Part shown: positions 15,269 to 23,819 of the stretch, one piece after another
Layout of the letters: each line of letters opens with the position of its first letter
How positions within the stretch are numbered: position 1 is the first letter of the stretch
Assembly: GCA_023423415.1 (NCBI GenBank)
Contig: JAFAFP010000044.1
Location: forward strand, 1 to 25,069
Direction of reading: 5' to 3'
DNA length: 25,069 nucleotides
DNA from: Pseudomonadota bacterium
GTDB taxonomy: Bacteria; Pseudomonadota; Alphaproteobacteria; Rhizobiales; Xanthobacteraceae
Position numbers and translations under genes: made by a program
Notes under the pieces: model-generated
The model's input: the letters and a program-made list of their open reading frames with translations, nothing else
What the model was told of the DNA's origin: nothing
The model's database searches: none

Positions 15269-18200
15269 ATGACCAAGCCAGATCGCGCACCTCGCATTGA
15301 TGTCTTACGCGACCTTGAGGACACCCTCCGGGCGCATCGCGAAAGTGCGCGCTGCAACGATCTGCGATCCAGGGCTTTGCGGCTGTGGTGGCGTGTGAGA
15401 CGGGAGTTCCGCCGTCCATTATTGCGCCGAACCGCCTTCGGCATTGGCGCCGGAGTGCTGGTGGCCTTCATCGCATTCACGGGCCTCTGGCTGCGTCTGG
15501 GGGCAGGGCCGATCGAGATCAACTTTGCCTCGCCATGGATCTCGTCGGCGATCGAACAGAATATCGGCCGGCAACACCGGGTGGTGATCGGGGGCACCCA
15601 GATCGAGCGCGACAATGCCGGCCGCACGTCCGTTCGTATCCGCAACCTGCAGGTGCGGGACACCGATGGCGTTGTCGTCGCCAGTGCTCCAAAAGCCGAG
15701 GTCGCCCTGTCGGGATCGAGCTTGCTGCGTGGTCAATTGCGCGCCCAACGCGTGAGCCTGGTCGGCGCCGAGCTTTCCGTCCGCATCGAGCAGGATGGGC
15801 AGGTGACGTTCTCCACAGGCACCGAGCGGCCGCTGGCGGCGACTCCGTCGATCGTCAGGCCGGCTGGCGCGCTGACGCCGGGGCTAGCACCGCACAACCA
15901 ACCAGCGCCCGTTCCGGCGGCGCCGGCCGTTCTGCCTCCCAGTCAATCGCTCGAAGCGACCGGAGCCGATCGCTTTATCGCACTGGTGTCGTGGCTCGAT
16001 CGTTTGTCCGAACAGGGGCTCGACGGGCAAGGGCTCGGCGAAATCGGTTTGAAGGACGGCGTGCTGAAGGTCGATGATTTGCGGACTGACAAGCATTGGA
16101 CGTTCGAGCACATCAACTTCAGCGTCAATCGGCCAGGCGGTGGCGTCAGCGTGCGGCTGAGTTCCGACGATGAAGAACGGCCTTGGTCTCTTATTGCCTC
16201 GATCCGCCAGAGCGGCGTGCAGCGCCGCACCGTTCGGATCAATCTGAATCAGGTCTCGACCAAGGATCTGTTTTTGGCGACGCGGGTTGGCGATGGTCAA
16301 TTCCAGGCCGATATCCCGCTGACCGGAATGCTGAGCGCCGAAATCGGCCCGGATTCGCTGCCGAGAATCGTTGAAGGCAAGTTTGTTGCGGGCGAAGGCA
16401 CCATTGGCGATCCGGCAGATGCCGGCGGCCACGTGTGGATCGATCGCGCCGATTTTGCGATCGATTGGGATGCGAACCGACGAAACGTCACCATGCCGAT
16501 TCAGGTTCAGTCTGGCGCGAACAGGGTGACGCTGTTCAGCCGGGCAGACGCGCCAGCTATGCCTGGCGATCCGTGGCGCCTGACCGTGACGGGAGGCTCC
16601 ATCGTTTTGGCGGAAGGCGCGAGCGATCCGCAGCCGCTGGTTCTCAACAAGATCATGATGCGCGCCAATGTCGATCTGACGCGCCGCCGTCTCGATCTTG
16701 TGCAGGGTGATATCGCCGGCGCCGGCGTTGCCGGCTCCCTAAGCGGCGGCGTCGATTTTTCCGGCAGCGATCCGCGTCTCGCCATCGGTCTTGCCATGAC
16801 GCCGATGCGCGCAAACGTGGCCAAGAAGGTCTGGCCGATTTTCGTTGCCACCAAGGTTCGCAACTGGGTCACCGAGAATCTGCAAAGCGGCGACATCGAG
16901 CGCGTCGACATCGCGACCAATGCTCCGATCGAAACGCTGAAGGAGGGGGGGCCGCCGATTCCGTCCGACGGATTGTCGGTGGACGTGACGGTCCGCAACG
17001 CATCGATCAGACCGGTCGCAGGACTGCCGCCGATCACCGAAGCTGATCTCAAGACGAGCATCAAGGGACGTCAGGTTGTCGTCAGCGTTGGCCGGGGCAT
17101 TGTCGATCTCGGCAATGGACGAAAGCTCACCCTGACCAACGGCGTATTCGAGGTCCCCGACACGCATCCCAAGGCGCCGCCGGCGCAGGCGCGCTTTCGC
17201 ATCGATGGACCGGTCCCGGCCGCACTTGAATTGCTCGGGACGGAGCGGCTGCGAGGACAGGCTGCCATTCCAATGGATCCCGCCAATAGCCGTGGCAATC
17301 TCAGCGGCCAGGTGACCGTCGGCCTGCCGATCACAGCGGATCCGCCTCCCGGCGCCACGCAATACACGATCAACCTCGACGTCGCCGGTTTTGCCGCCGA
17401 CAAGATGGTGATGGGGCAGAAGATCGAGGCGCAGGCCCTGAAGGTCAGCGCCAACAATCACGGCTATCAGATCAAGGGCGATGTCCGGATCAACGGTACG
17501 CCCGCGGCTTTGGATTATCGCAAGACCAACGATAATCCGGAGGCTGATGTTCGTGTGCAGGCGACACTGGATGAAGCCGCGCGCGCGCGGTTCGGTATCG
17601 CGACAGGTCCCTCGTTGAGCGGGCCGCTACCAGTCAAGATCGCTGGCAAGATTGCGGACAACAAGGACGCCCGACTGACCATCGAGGCCGACCTCACGCC
17701 ATCGAAGATCGAAAATCTGCTGCCGGGCTGGGTGAAGCCGGCGGGCAAAGCGCACCGCGCAAATTTCACGCTCGTTAGCCGGGACAAGGCGACGCGCTTC
17801 GAAGACATTGTCATCGACGGGTCAGGCGCCAATGTTCGCGGCACGATCGAACTCGATGCCGCGGGCGATCTCGTTTCGGCGAATTTTCCTGTCTTCGCGC
17901 TGTCGGATGGCGACAAAGCCAGCGTGAAGGCAGAGCGCGGCAGCGACGGAGCGCTGCGCATCACGATGCGCGGCGACGTTTATGATGGCCGTGGCTTCGT
18001 CAAATCGTTCTTTGGCGGAGGAGGCGAGGCCAGCGAAAAGCCGAAGGGCGACGCAATGGATCTGGACGTGGATATCCGTCTCGGCGCCATTGCGGGGCAT
18101 CACGGCGAAGCGCTGCGCGGAGTCGATCTCAAGGTGTCGCGGCGCAACGGACAAATTCGTACCTTCGCACTGAACTCGAAGATCGGCCGCGATACGACAT

Positions 18201-18847
18201 TGACAGGCGAACTGCGTGCAGCGGCGCAGCGCAGGAACGTCATGTATTTCGAGACCCATGACGCCGGCGCGCTGATGCGTTTCACCGATACCTATCCGCG
18301 CATGTATGGCGGGCAGATGTGGGTGGCGATGGACGCGCCGACCGCCGATCAGGCCCCGCAGGACGGCATCGTCAATTTCCGCGACTTCTGGGTACGGGGC
18401 GAACCCGCGCTCAACCGCGTGGTCGGCTCGGCGCAGAACGATTCAAAAGGCGTCGAATTCACGCGCATGAAGGTCGATTTCACGCGGACGCCGGGACGGC
18501 TCCTGGTGAAGGAGGGTGTCGTGCGTGGCCCGACCGTCGGCGCGACTGTGGACGGCACCATCGATTACGCAAAGAACGATGTGCGCATGCGCGGCACGTT
18601 TGTTCCGCTCTACGGAATCAACAACGCGCTTGGACAGATCCCGATCGTCGGGATGTTCCTCGGCGGCGCCAATGAAGGGTTGGTCGGTATCACCTACGAG
18701 GTCGTGGGGCCGCCGAGCTCGCCAACATTGCGCGTGAACCCGATTTCCGCCGTCGCCCCCGGCATGCTGCGCAAGTTCTTTGAATTTCCGAACTCGAAAC
18801 CGATCGAGTCGCCTGATGTAGCGCCGATTGGCGCTGCGACGCGTTGA
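15269..18847 (+). CDS. AsmA-like / DUF3971 (YhdP-family) envelope protein
   Basis: The 1192-residue product has a cytoplasmic N-terminus of about 50 charged residues, one transmembrane anchor at about 55-76, and a very long periplasmic part rich in beta-strand. It contains the DUF3971 region and an AsmA-like C-terminal region (VVGSAQNDSKGVEFTRMKVD and GTIDYAKNDVRMRGTFVPLY). YhdP, TamB and AsmA relatives form long beta-groove bridges thought to move phospholipids between inner and outer membranes; that role here is inferred from family. I chose the ATG at 15269, because the longer frame starts inside the bcp leader and lacks coding character. A hairpin with a partly T-rich tail follows the stop. 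There is a Pro/Ala-rich linker near residues 205-230. The gene appears monocistronic. Confidence 0.88.
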   Translation: MTKPDRAPRIDVLRDLEDTLRAHRESARCNDLRSRALRLWWRVRREFRRPLLRRTAFGIGAGVLVAFIAFTGLWLRLGAGPIEINFASPWISSAIEQNIGRQHRVVIGGTQIERDNAGRTSVRIRNLQVRDTDGVVVASAPKAEVALSGSSLLRGQLRAQRVSLVGAELSVRIEQDGQVTFSTGTERPLAATPSIVRPAGALTPGLAPHNQPAPVPAAPAVLPPSQSLEATGADRFIALVSWLDRLSEQGLDGQGLGEIGLKDGVLKVDDLRTDKHWTFEHINFSVNRPGGGVSVRLSSDDEERPWSLIASIRQSGVQRRTVRINLNQVSTKDLFLATRVGDGQFQADIPLTGMLSAEIGPDSLPRIVEGKFVAGEGTIGDPADAGGHVWIDRADFAIDWDANRRNVTMPIQVQSGANRVTLFSRADAPAMPGDPWRLTVTGGSIVLAEGASDPQPLVLNKIMMRANVDLTRRRLDLVQGDIAGAGVAGSLSGGVDFSGSDPRLAIGLAMTPMRANVAKKVWPIFVATKVRNWVTENLQSGDIERVDIATNAPIETLKEGGPPIPSDGLSVDVTVRNASIRPVAGLPPITEADLKTSIKGRQVVVSVGRGIVDLGNGRKLTLTNGVFEVPDTHPKAPPAQARFRIDGPVPAALELLGTERLRGQAAIPMDPANSRGNLSGQVTVGLPITADPPPGATQYTINLDVAGFAADKMVMGQKIEAQALKVSANNHGYQIKGDVRINGTPAALDYRKTNDNPEADVRVQATLDEAARARFGIATGPSLSGPLPVKIAGKIADNKDARLTIEADLTPSKIENLLPGWVKPAGKAHRANFTLVSRDKATRFEDIVIDGSGANVRGTIELDAAGDLVSANFPVFALSDGDKASVKAERGSDGALRITMRGDVYDGRGFVKSFFGGGGEASEKPKGDAMDLDVDIRLGAIAGHHGEALRGVDLKVSRRNGQIRTFALNSKIGRDTTLTGELRAAAQRRNVMYFETHDAGALMRFTDTYPRMYGGQMWVAMDAPTADQAPQDGIVNFRDFWVRGEPALNRVVGSAQNDSKGVEFTRMKVDFTRTPGRLLVKEGVVRGPTVGATVDGTIDYAKNDVRMRGTFVPLYGINNALGQIPIVGMFLGGANEGLVGITYEVVGPPSSPTLRVNPISAVAPGMLRKFFEFPNSKPIESPDVAPIGAATR

Positions 18848-18858
18848 TCTGGGCGATC

Positions 18859-18888
18859 ATTGCCGGGCCTGACCCGGCAATCCTTCTT
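18859..18888 (+). terminator. Terminator hairpin after the DUF3971 gene
   Basis: ATTGCCGGG and CCCGGCAAT form a perfect 9-bp stem around a five-base loop, 12 bases past the stop, followed by the T-rich TCCTTCTT. It lies between convergent genes and may serve tyrS in the other direction as well. A small CTTCTT/AAGAAG inverted repeat follows at once. Confidence 0.65.
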
Positions 18889-18980
18889 GCAAAGAAGAAC
18901 GATGGATGCGCGGCCCTAAGGCATGCGCGGCATCTTCGACGGCTCTACCTGCGGGTGACGGGGTGGTGACGCTTTCGTGA

Positions 18981-20234
18981 TCAGACCGGCTTCAGCAGCA
19001 CGTGCTTCTTGCGCCCAAGCGACAGCTTGATCACGCCTTCGGGGGTGAGGTCCAGCGTGGTCAGCACCATCTTCTCGTCGACGACGGTTGCATCGTTGAC
19101 CTTCAGGCCACCGCCCTTGATCTGACGCCGCGCTTCGCTGGTCGACGCGACAAGGCCGGCCGCCGTGTTGGCGGCCAGAACACCCAGGCCTTTCTCCAGA
19201 TCGGCTTTCTTGATCTCGACCGTGGGAAGATCCTCCGACAGCGCGCCTTGCTCGAAGGTCTGGCGGGCGGTTTCCGCCGCCTGATCGGCAGCCACACGCC
19301 CGTGCATCAGCGCAGTTGCCTCGGTCGCGAGCGTCTTCTTGGCGTCGTTGATCTCCTGGCCCTGCAAGGCGCCGAGACGGGCGATCTCATCAAGCGGCAA
19401 CGTGGTGAACAGCTTCAGGAAGCGGACGACATCGCCGTCCTCGGTGTTGCGCCAGAATTGCCAATAGTCATACGGGCTCATCATGTCGGCGTTGAGCCAG
19501 ACGGCGCCGGCGGCGGTCTTACCCATCTTTGCGCCGGAAGAGGTGGTGATCAGCGGCGCGGTGAGCGCGAACAGTTGAGCGTTGCGGATGCGCCGGCCGA
19601 GGTCGATGCCGTTGATGATGTTGCCCCATTGGTCGGAGCCGCCCATCTGCAGCACACAGCCGTAGCGCTTGTTCAACTCCACGAAATCGTAGGCCTGCAG
19701 GATCATGTAATTGAATTCGAGGAACGACAATTCCTGCTGACGATCGAGCCGCAGCTTCACCGAATCGAACGACAGCATCCGGTTGATTGAAAAGTGTCTG
19801 CCGACATCGCGCAGGAAGTCGATGTAGTTGAGTGTGTTCAGCCAGTCGGCGTTGTTGGCCATGATGGCATCGCCAGGACCGTCGCCGAAGGTCAGGAATT
19901 TCGAGAACGTTGCGCGGATACTCTTGAGATTCTCGTTGATGATCTCTTCGGTCAGGATCTTGCGTGACTCATCCTTGCCGGACGGATCGCCGACACGGGT
20001 GGTGCCGCCACCCATGAGTGCGATCGGCCGGTGACCGGTCTGCTGCATCCAGTGCAGCATCATGATCGGCAGCAGATGGCCGATGTGCAGGGACGGCGCG
20101 GTACAGTCGTAGCCGATATACGCGGTGATGCGCGAAGACCCCGCCAACGCATCGAGCTGATCGGGTTCGGAAACCTGATGAATGAAGCCGCGATCCGAGA
20201 GGACGCGAAGAAGATCTGATTTGAATTGGCTCAT
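18981..20234 (-). CDS. tyrS: Tyrosyl-tRNA synthetase
   Basis: This cytoplasmic class I synthetase attaches tyrosine to tRNA-Tyr. The 417-residue product has the expected order. The Rossmann domain carries YIGYDCTAPSLHIGH, with the HIGH motif at 50-53. The tyrosine pocket region includes LQAYDFVELN and LQMGGSDQWGNI. The KMSKS-like loop reads KMGKT at 236-240, which is normal for bacterial TyrRS. An S4 RNA-binding domain covers about the last 65 residues. The length is normal. The ATG at 20234 precedes the conserved N-terminus (MSQFKSDLLRVLSDRGFIHQ), but its ribosome binding site is weak. It is convergent with DUF3971 and shares its strand with the ABC exporter 263 bases upstream. Confidence 0.97.
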   Translation of the reverse strand: MSQFKSDLLRVLSDRGFIHQVSEPDQLDALAGSSRITAYIGYDCTAPSLHIGHLLPIMMLHWMQQTGHRPIALMGGGTTRVGDPSGKDESRKILTEEIINENLKSIRATFSKFLTFGDGPGDAIMANNADWLNTLNYIDFLRDVGRHFSINRMLSFDSVKLRLDRQQELSFLEFNYMILQAYDFVELNKRYGCVLQMGGSDQWGNIINGIDLGRRIRNAQLFALTAPLITTSSGAKMGKTAAGAVWLNADMMSPYDYWQFWRNTEDGDVVRFLKLFTTLPLDEIARLGALQGQEINDAKKTLATEATALMHGRVAADQAAETARQTFEQGALSEDLPTVEIKKADLEKGLGVLAANTAAGLVASTSEARRQIKGGGLKVNDATVVDEKMVLTTLDLTPEGVIKLSLGRKKHVLLKPV

Positions 20235-20335
20235 GAGTAAAAACCGTTATCGCCGCCAGCGTGCCGTGGTGTAACAGGTCCGGGTGCGGATTCAAACACG
20301 CGGGCGATTCTATAATGCGATCCGGCGAATAGCCT

Positions 20336-20354
20336 GAGAAATACGCGATTTCTC
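20336..20354. repeat. Inverted repeat in the tyrS upstream region
   Basis: GAGAAAT and ATTTCTC form a perfect 7-bp inverted repeat around ACGCG, about 100 bases upstream of tyrS and 144 bases past the end of the ABC gene. It may be a weak terminator of the ABC transcript or an operator. A TATAAT lies at 20311-20316 on the plus strand but has no matching -35. Confidence 0.3.
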
Positions 20355-20497
20355 GCCTCGTGTTTCACATGAAAAAATTCCTATTACCGCCTTGTGCGCG
20401 GCTGTTTCATGCTCATAGAAGAGCGGATGCGCGGACAACGAGTATGGGCCGAATATTCTCGTCGCAATGATGGTCGCCGCGAAGTTCGGCAGAGCAT

Positions 20498-22504
20498 TCA
20501 GGCTGCCCGTTTGTTCGGTCGCTCGCGTCGCAGGAACCGCCGGATCAGCCGTGATTGATCGGGTCGCTTCACCAGCAGGATGTCGCTGACCAGCTTGGCG
20601 CCGCCGCGCCGCCGTTCGAGGGTGAGCTTGCGGGAGTGGAATTGCTCGAGTTCGGGGCGGTGGCCGACGCTGAGGATGGTCAAACCTTCCATGACTTCCG
20701 ACAGCATCCGCATCAGATCGTCCTGACTCTTGGGATCGAGCGCCGCCGTCGCTTCGTCCAGCACGATGATGTCCGGGCGGTGCAGCAGCACGCGTGCGAT
20801 GGTCAGGCGCTGCTTCTCGCCGCCGGACAAAGTCTGGTCCCAGGGCTCATCGTCTTCGACGCGATCGACCAGATGGCCAAGACCGACCTGATCAAGCGCT
20901 GTACCGATGGTTTCGAGGTCCCAGTCTTCGGCGGCGCCAGGGTAGGCGACGGCCCGCCGCAAAGTGCCGGTCGGCACATAGGGCCGCTGTGGCAGGAGGA
21001 ACAGACGCGCGTCTTTCTGGATATCAACTTCGCCGCTGCCCCACGGCCACAGACCCGATATCGCGCGCACCAATGTGCTCTTGCCACTGCCGGACGATCC
21101 GGCGATCAGCACGCGTTCGCCTTTCTTGATAACGACGTCGGTGTCGTCGACCACGGCGGTGCCATCGTCGAGTGAGACGCTGAAATCCTTCAGCCGCATG
21201 GCGGCATCCACGGTCTCGCCGCGTTTGATGCGATTGATGCCTTCGCCGGTCTCGGCGCGTTCGAGCGCATCCAGCGACACCATCAGCGAGGCGACGCGGC
21301 GCGCGCCCGCATTCCACTCGGCAAGCCGCGGATAGTTATCGACCAGCCAGTTGAACGCCGCCTGCACGATGGTGAAGGCCGACGCTGCCTGCATCACTTC
21401 GCCGAGCGACATCGAGCCGTCGAGAAATTTCGGCGCACAGAGAATGATCGGAAGCACCGGCGCGACGATGGCGGAGCCTTGCGAGACAAATGTGGTCCGC
21501 ATGTGCTGGCCGCAGAGCGCGCGCCAGCGCCGCAGCACCGCGATCAGTGAGCGGTCGAGGCCTGCGCGTTCTTCTTCCTCGCCGCCGAGCAGGGCGATGC
21601 TCTCGCCATTCTCGCGCACCCGCGTGAGCTGATAGCGGTATTCCGCTTCGGCCTGGTTCTTGGATTCGGAGACTTCGACGAAGCGTCTGCCGACGATGGT
21701 CATCGTCCCGCTGGCGATGACGGCATAGATCACTGCGGCGATGACAAGGAAGGCGGGGATGGTGATCTCGCTGCCGCCGATCGGCACGGTGAGCGAGCCG
21801 CCGATCGTCAACAAGACATAGATGAAGGTGATGGCGGAGAGCGTGGCTGTCGATACGCCGACGGCGAAATCGACCGGCGCGTCGGTGGCGATCCGCAGAT
21901 CTTCGGTGAGGCGGCCTTCCGGATTCTGGTGATCACCGCTGACGAGGTTGAGCTGATAGTAGCGGCCGTTCTTCAGCCATTCGTCCAGGACGTGGCCGCT
22001 GAGCCATGCGCGCCAGCGCCGTTGCGTGGACATGCGCGAATAAACATTGGCGATGCCGAGCGCGATCGCAGCGCCGGCGAGCGGAAAGAAGATCATCGCC
22101 AGCGTCAGAACGCGCGCGGAATCCTTTTTCTCCAGCGCATCGAAGATCGCGCGATTCCAGACATTGATGCCGTATTGCGCCGCGACCGTCAGCAACACGA
22201 GCAGCAGCAGCCCGATCGTCAACGGCCAGGCGAGGCGATCGCCCTTGCGACTCCAGAAGCCCACGGCCGATGCCCAGAAACGACTTTGCAGCGCGCTGCG
22301 TCGTTGCTTTTCCTTGGCGGCTTCCGCTTCGGGATCGGCTACGTCATTTGACGTATCGTCGGCAGGTGGTTCTGCGGCTGCATCGTCGAGCGAGGCTTCC
22401 TGTTCGACGTCTTCATTATCGCCGCCGTTCTTGTCGGGCTTTGACGGCTTTGATTTTCGATCATCCGACGGCTTCACCTTCTGTGGTGAATGGCCTTCGC
22501 TCAT
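20498..22504 (-). CDS. ABC exporter, YddA/SbmA-BacA-like fused permease and ATPase
   Basis: The 668-residue product fuses a membrane domain to an ATPase, forming a half-transporter that should dimerise. Residues 1-70 are a charged, disordered tail rich in Lys, Asp, Glu and Ala. The ABC_membrane_2-type region (about 80-400) starts with RFWASAVGFW and includes GRYYQLNLVSGDHQNPEGRL. The nucleotide-binding domain has Walker A at 469-477 (GSSGSGKST, Lys475), the signature LSGGE at 559-563 and Walker B ending at Asp583-Glu584 (VLDEATAALD). Relatives include YddA, BacA and mycobacterial Rv1819c, which import or export peptides and cobalamin. The substrate here cannot be told. GGGGG lies six bases before the ATG. 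A repeat-rich spacer of 500 bases lies upstream. Confidence 0.92.
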   Translation of the reverse strand: MSEGHSPQKVKPSDDRKSKPSKPDKNGGDNEDVEQEASLDDAAAEPPADDTSNDVADPEAEAAKEKQRRSALQSRFWASAVGFWSRKGDRLAWPLTIGLLLLVLLTVAAQYGINVWNRAIFDALEKKDSARVLTLAMIFFPLAGAAIALGIANVYSRMSTQRRWRAWLSGHVLDEWLKNGRYYQLNLVSGDHQNPEGRLTEDLRIATDAPVDFAVGVSTATLSAITFIYVLLTIGGSLTVPIGGSEITIPAFLVIAAVIYAVIASGTMTIVGRRFVEVSESKNQAEAEYRYQLTRVRENGESIALLGGEEEERAGLDRSLIAVLRRWRALCGQHMRTTFVSQGSAIVAPVLPIILCAPKFLDGSMSLGEVMQAASAFTIVQAAFNWLVDNYPRLAEWNAGARRVASLMVSLDALERAETGEGINRIKRGETVDAAMRLKDFSVSLDDGTAVVDDTDVVIKKGERVLIAGSSGSGKSTLVRAISGLWPWGSGEVDIQKDARLFLLPQRPYVPTGTLRRAVAYPGAAEDWDLETIGTALDQVGLGHLVDRVEDDEPWDQTLSGGEKQRLTIARVLLHRPDIIVLDEATAALDPKSQDDLMRMLSEVMEGLTILSVGHRPELEQFHSRKLTLERRRGGAKLVSDILLVKRPDQSRLIRRFLRRERPNKRAA

Positions 22505-22578
22505 TCGTGCCCCCTGTGACCGTGCGACGCAGTCAAACGCAGGGGAGTGGGTTCGGGTTCCTTTGCACGATCGTCTTG

Positions 22579-22616
22579 GTCAAAGCCTAGCCAAGACGTC
22601 AAAGCTTAGCGAAGAC
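22579..22616. repeat. Two tandem copies of a 19-bp unit
   Basis: GTCAAAGCCTAGCCAAGAC (22579-22597) is followed directly by GTCAAAGCTTAGCGAAGAC, with two mismatches. The first copy also pairs with the preceding GTCTTGG to form a 7-bp hairpin. ATCGTCTT (22570-22577) could instead pair with AAGACGAT (22612-22619) across both copies. It lies in the leader region of the ABC exporter. Confidence 0.75.
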
Positions 22617-22709
22617 GATTGTGTCGACGCACGGTGTCCGGCCATCGGCGTCTTGTTCGATGGAAGCGACGTGTGTGAAGCGCGGTCAGCGACGTCTATC
22701 GAGTCAATG

Positions 22710-22757
22710 AATTCCGCAAGCTTGGAATTCTGCAAGCTTGGAATTCTGCAAGATTGG
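22710..22757. repeat. Three tandem copies of a 16-bp unit
   Basis: The unit AATTCTGCAAGCTTGG is repeated three times with no spacer; the first copy has one changed base (AATTCCGC) and the last one changed base (CAAGATTGG). The unit length is not a multiple of three, which fits non-coding sequence. It carries GAATTC and AAGCTT palindromes. Confidence 0.9.
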
Positions 22758-22954
22758 CGGCTGCCAAGCGAGACGCTGGCGATGCTGGCAAATCGCCAAA
22801 GCGGGTCATTACACGCGAAGGCTGCACGCGAGAATTCAGCATCGCTGATGGGCGCCGCCGACGGCATTGCCGTTGTCCGCGCACTTCAGGGGGCAGGCCG
22901 AGAAAATCTCAGAGCGCTGCGGGAGTTTTGTTTGCAGGTGTTTCGCGACCGCAC

Positions 22955-23006
22955 TTGACTGATTCATAGCTCGCTGGTTATAAGTAAATCAATAACCAGT
23001 GGGTTA
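22955..23006 (+). promoter_or_regulatory. Promoter with overlapping ArsR-type operator
   Basis: TTGACT (22955-22960) and TTATAA (22978-22983) are separated by 17 bases, a good sigma-70 type promoter. An inverted repeat CTGGTTAT (22974-22981) / ATAACCAG (22992-22999) covers the -10 and the likely start site. A third half-site GGTTAT (23001-23006) makes a second palindrome ATAACC-AGTG-GGTTAT reaching the ATG. Binding of the encoded repressor here would block its own transcription. Confidence 0.75.
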
Positions 23007-23338
23007 TGTTTTCAATGCAGAATGCTCACGACGTACTCTTCAAGACGCTTGCCGATCCGACGCGACGGATGATTTTCGAGCGATTGTGCCGTGAGGGAGA
23101 GCAGACGGTCGGGGCTTTGACGGCTCAGGCCGGGGTCTCGCAACCGGCGGTCTCAAAACATCTGGGGGTGCTGAAGCAGGCCGGGCTGGTGCGCGACCGC
23201 CACAAAGGTCGCCAGACGCACTATAGCGCGCAACTCGGCGCGCTTGCTCCGCTGATCGACTGGACCAATCAGATGTCCGGTTTCTGGCAGAGCCGGTTCG
23301 ACGACCTTGGAGACCTGCTGAAAAGGATGGACCAATGA
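23006..23338 (+). CDS. ArsR-family winged-helix transcriptional repressor
   Basis: The 110-residue product shows FKTLADPTRRMIFERL near the start and the recognition helix region AGVSQPAVSKHLGVLKQAGL at about 43-62, both typical of ArsR regulators. The beta-wing follows (VRDRHKGRQTHYS). The metal-binding ELCVCDL motif of arsenic sensors is absent, as in the subgroup paired with SRPBCC proteins, so the signal is probably not arsenite. The start could be ATG 23006 or ATG 23015; homologues usually begin close to the second. Its promoter holds palindromic sites over the -10, suggesting autorepression. Its stop overlaps the next start (ATGA), so the two genes are translationally coupled. Confidence 0.93.
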   Translation: MFSMQNAHDVLFKTLADPTRRMIFERLCREGEQTVGALTAQAGVSQPAVSKHLGVLKQAGLVRDRHKGRQTHYSAQLGALAPLIDWTNQMSGFWQSRFDDLGDLLKRMDQ

Positions 23339-23766
23339 ATCAATTGTCGGCGGAAACGCTCTCCGTGGTTGTCGAACGCGAATTTCCTTATCCGCCGGAG
23401 AAGCTCTGGCGCGCGCTGACGCAGCCGCATCTGATCGAAGAGTGGCTGATGAAGAACGACTTCAAGCCGGCCGTGGGTCATCGTTTCAATCTTCGCGGAG
23501 ACTGGGGCGGCGTGCTGGATTGCGAGGTTCTCGCCATCGAGCCGAACAGGTCGCTGTCCTACACTTGGAATTTCACGCACGACGACGCGGCCTATGATCT
23601 GAAAAGTGTGGTGACCTTCACGCTCACGCCAACGCGCACGGGGACGCATCTGCGCATGGAGCAGGCGGGCTTCCGTGCCGATCAGAAACAGGCTTATGGC
23701 GGCGCCAGGCACGGCTGGCAGCAGTTTCTTGAGAACATGGAACAGGTCTTGGCGCGGACAGACTGA
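23335..23766 (+). CDS. SRPBCC (AHSA1-type) domain protein
   Basis: The 143-residue product is a single SRPBCC/START-like helix-grip domain, with the opening VVVEREFPYPPEKLWRALTQ, then LIEEWLMKNDFKP, GGVLDCEVLAIEPNRSLSYT and a C-terminal helix (HGWQQFLENMEQVL). Such domains enclose a hydrophobic ligand cavity; members next to ArsR regulators are common but few have known ligands. The gene overlaps arsR by four bases (ATGA), so both are made together. A small membrane protein gene follows after 53 bases. Its function is unknown beyond likely ligand binding. Confidence 0.92.
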   Translation: MNQLSAETLSVVVEREFPYPPEKLWRALTQPHLIEEWLMKNDFKPAVGHRFNLRGDWGGVLDCEVLAIEPNRSLSYTWNFTHDDAAYDLKSVVTFTLTPTRTGTHLRMEQAGFRADQKQAYGGARHGWQQFLENMEQVLARTD

Positions 23767-23819
23767 CGTTTCCCGTCAATGGCCAGATCGGCTTCCGCTC
23801 ATCCTCAAAGGAGGTTTCA

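Larger units (their letters stand above)
22505..23005. other. 501-base repeat-rich intergenic spacer
   Basis: This divergent spacer separates the ABC exporter (minus) from the ArsR operon (plus). It contains two short tandem repeats, a hairpin CCATCG/CGATGG at 22641-22662, and the ArsR promoter and operator at its right end. The open frames that cross it on both strands have no family character and are broken by the repeats. I see no gene in it. Confidence 0.6.

Noticed and set aside
19519..19536. KMGKT instead of KMSKS in TyrRS as a possible defect
   Set aside because: A K-x-G-K-T form of this loop is normal in bacterial tyrosyl-tRNA synthetases.
20369..20470. 33-codon plus-strand frame starting MKKFLLPP between tyrS and the ABC gene
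   Set aside because: It lacks a ribosome binding site, and the rest of the translation has no membrane or domain character.
22710..22757. Tandem repeats as a CRISPR array
   Set aside because: The 16-bp units abut with no spacers, and no cas gene is present.
22047..22958. 303-codon plus-strand frame across the ABC gene start and the repeat spacer
   Set aside because: Its first half is antisense to the ABC exporter, and its second half runs through 16-bp tandem repeats. No domain or ribosome binding site is seen.
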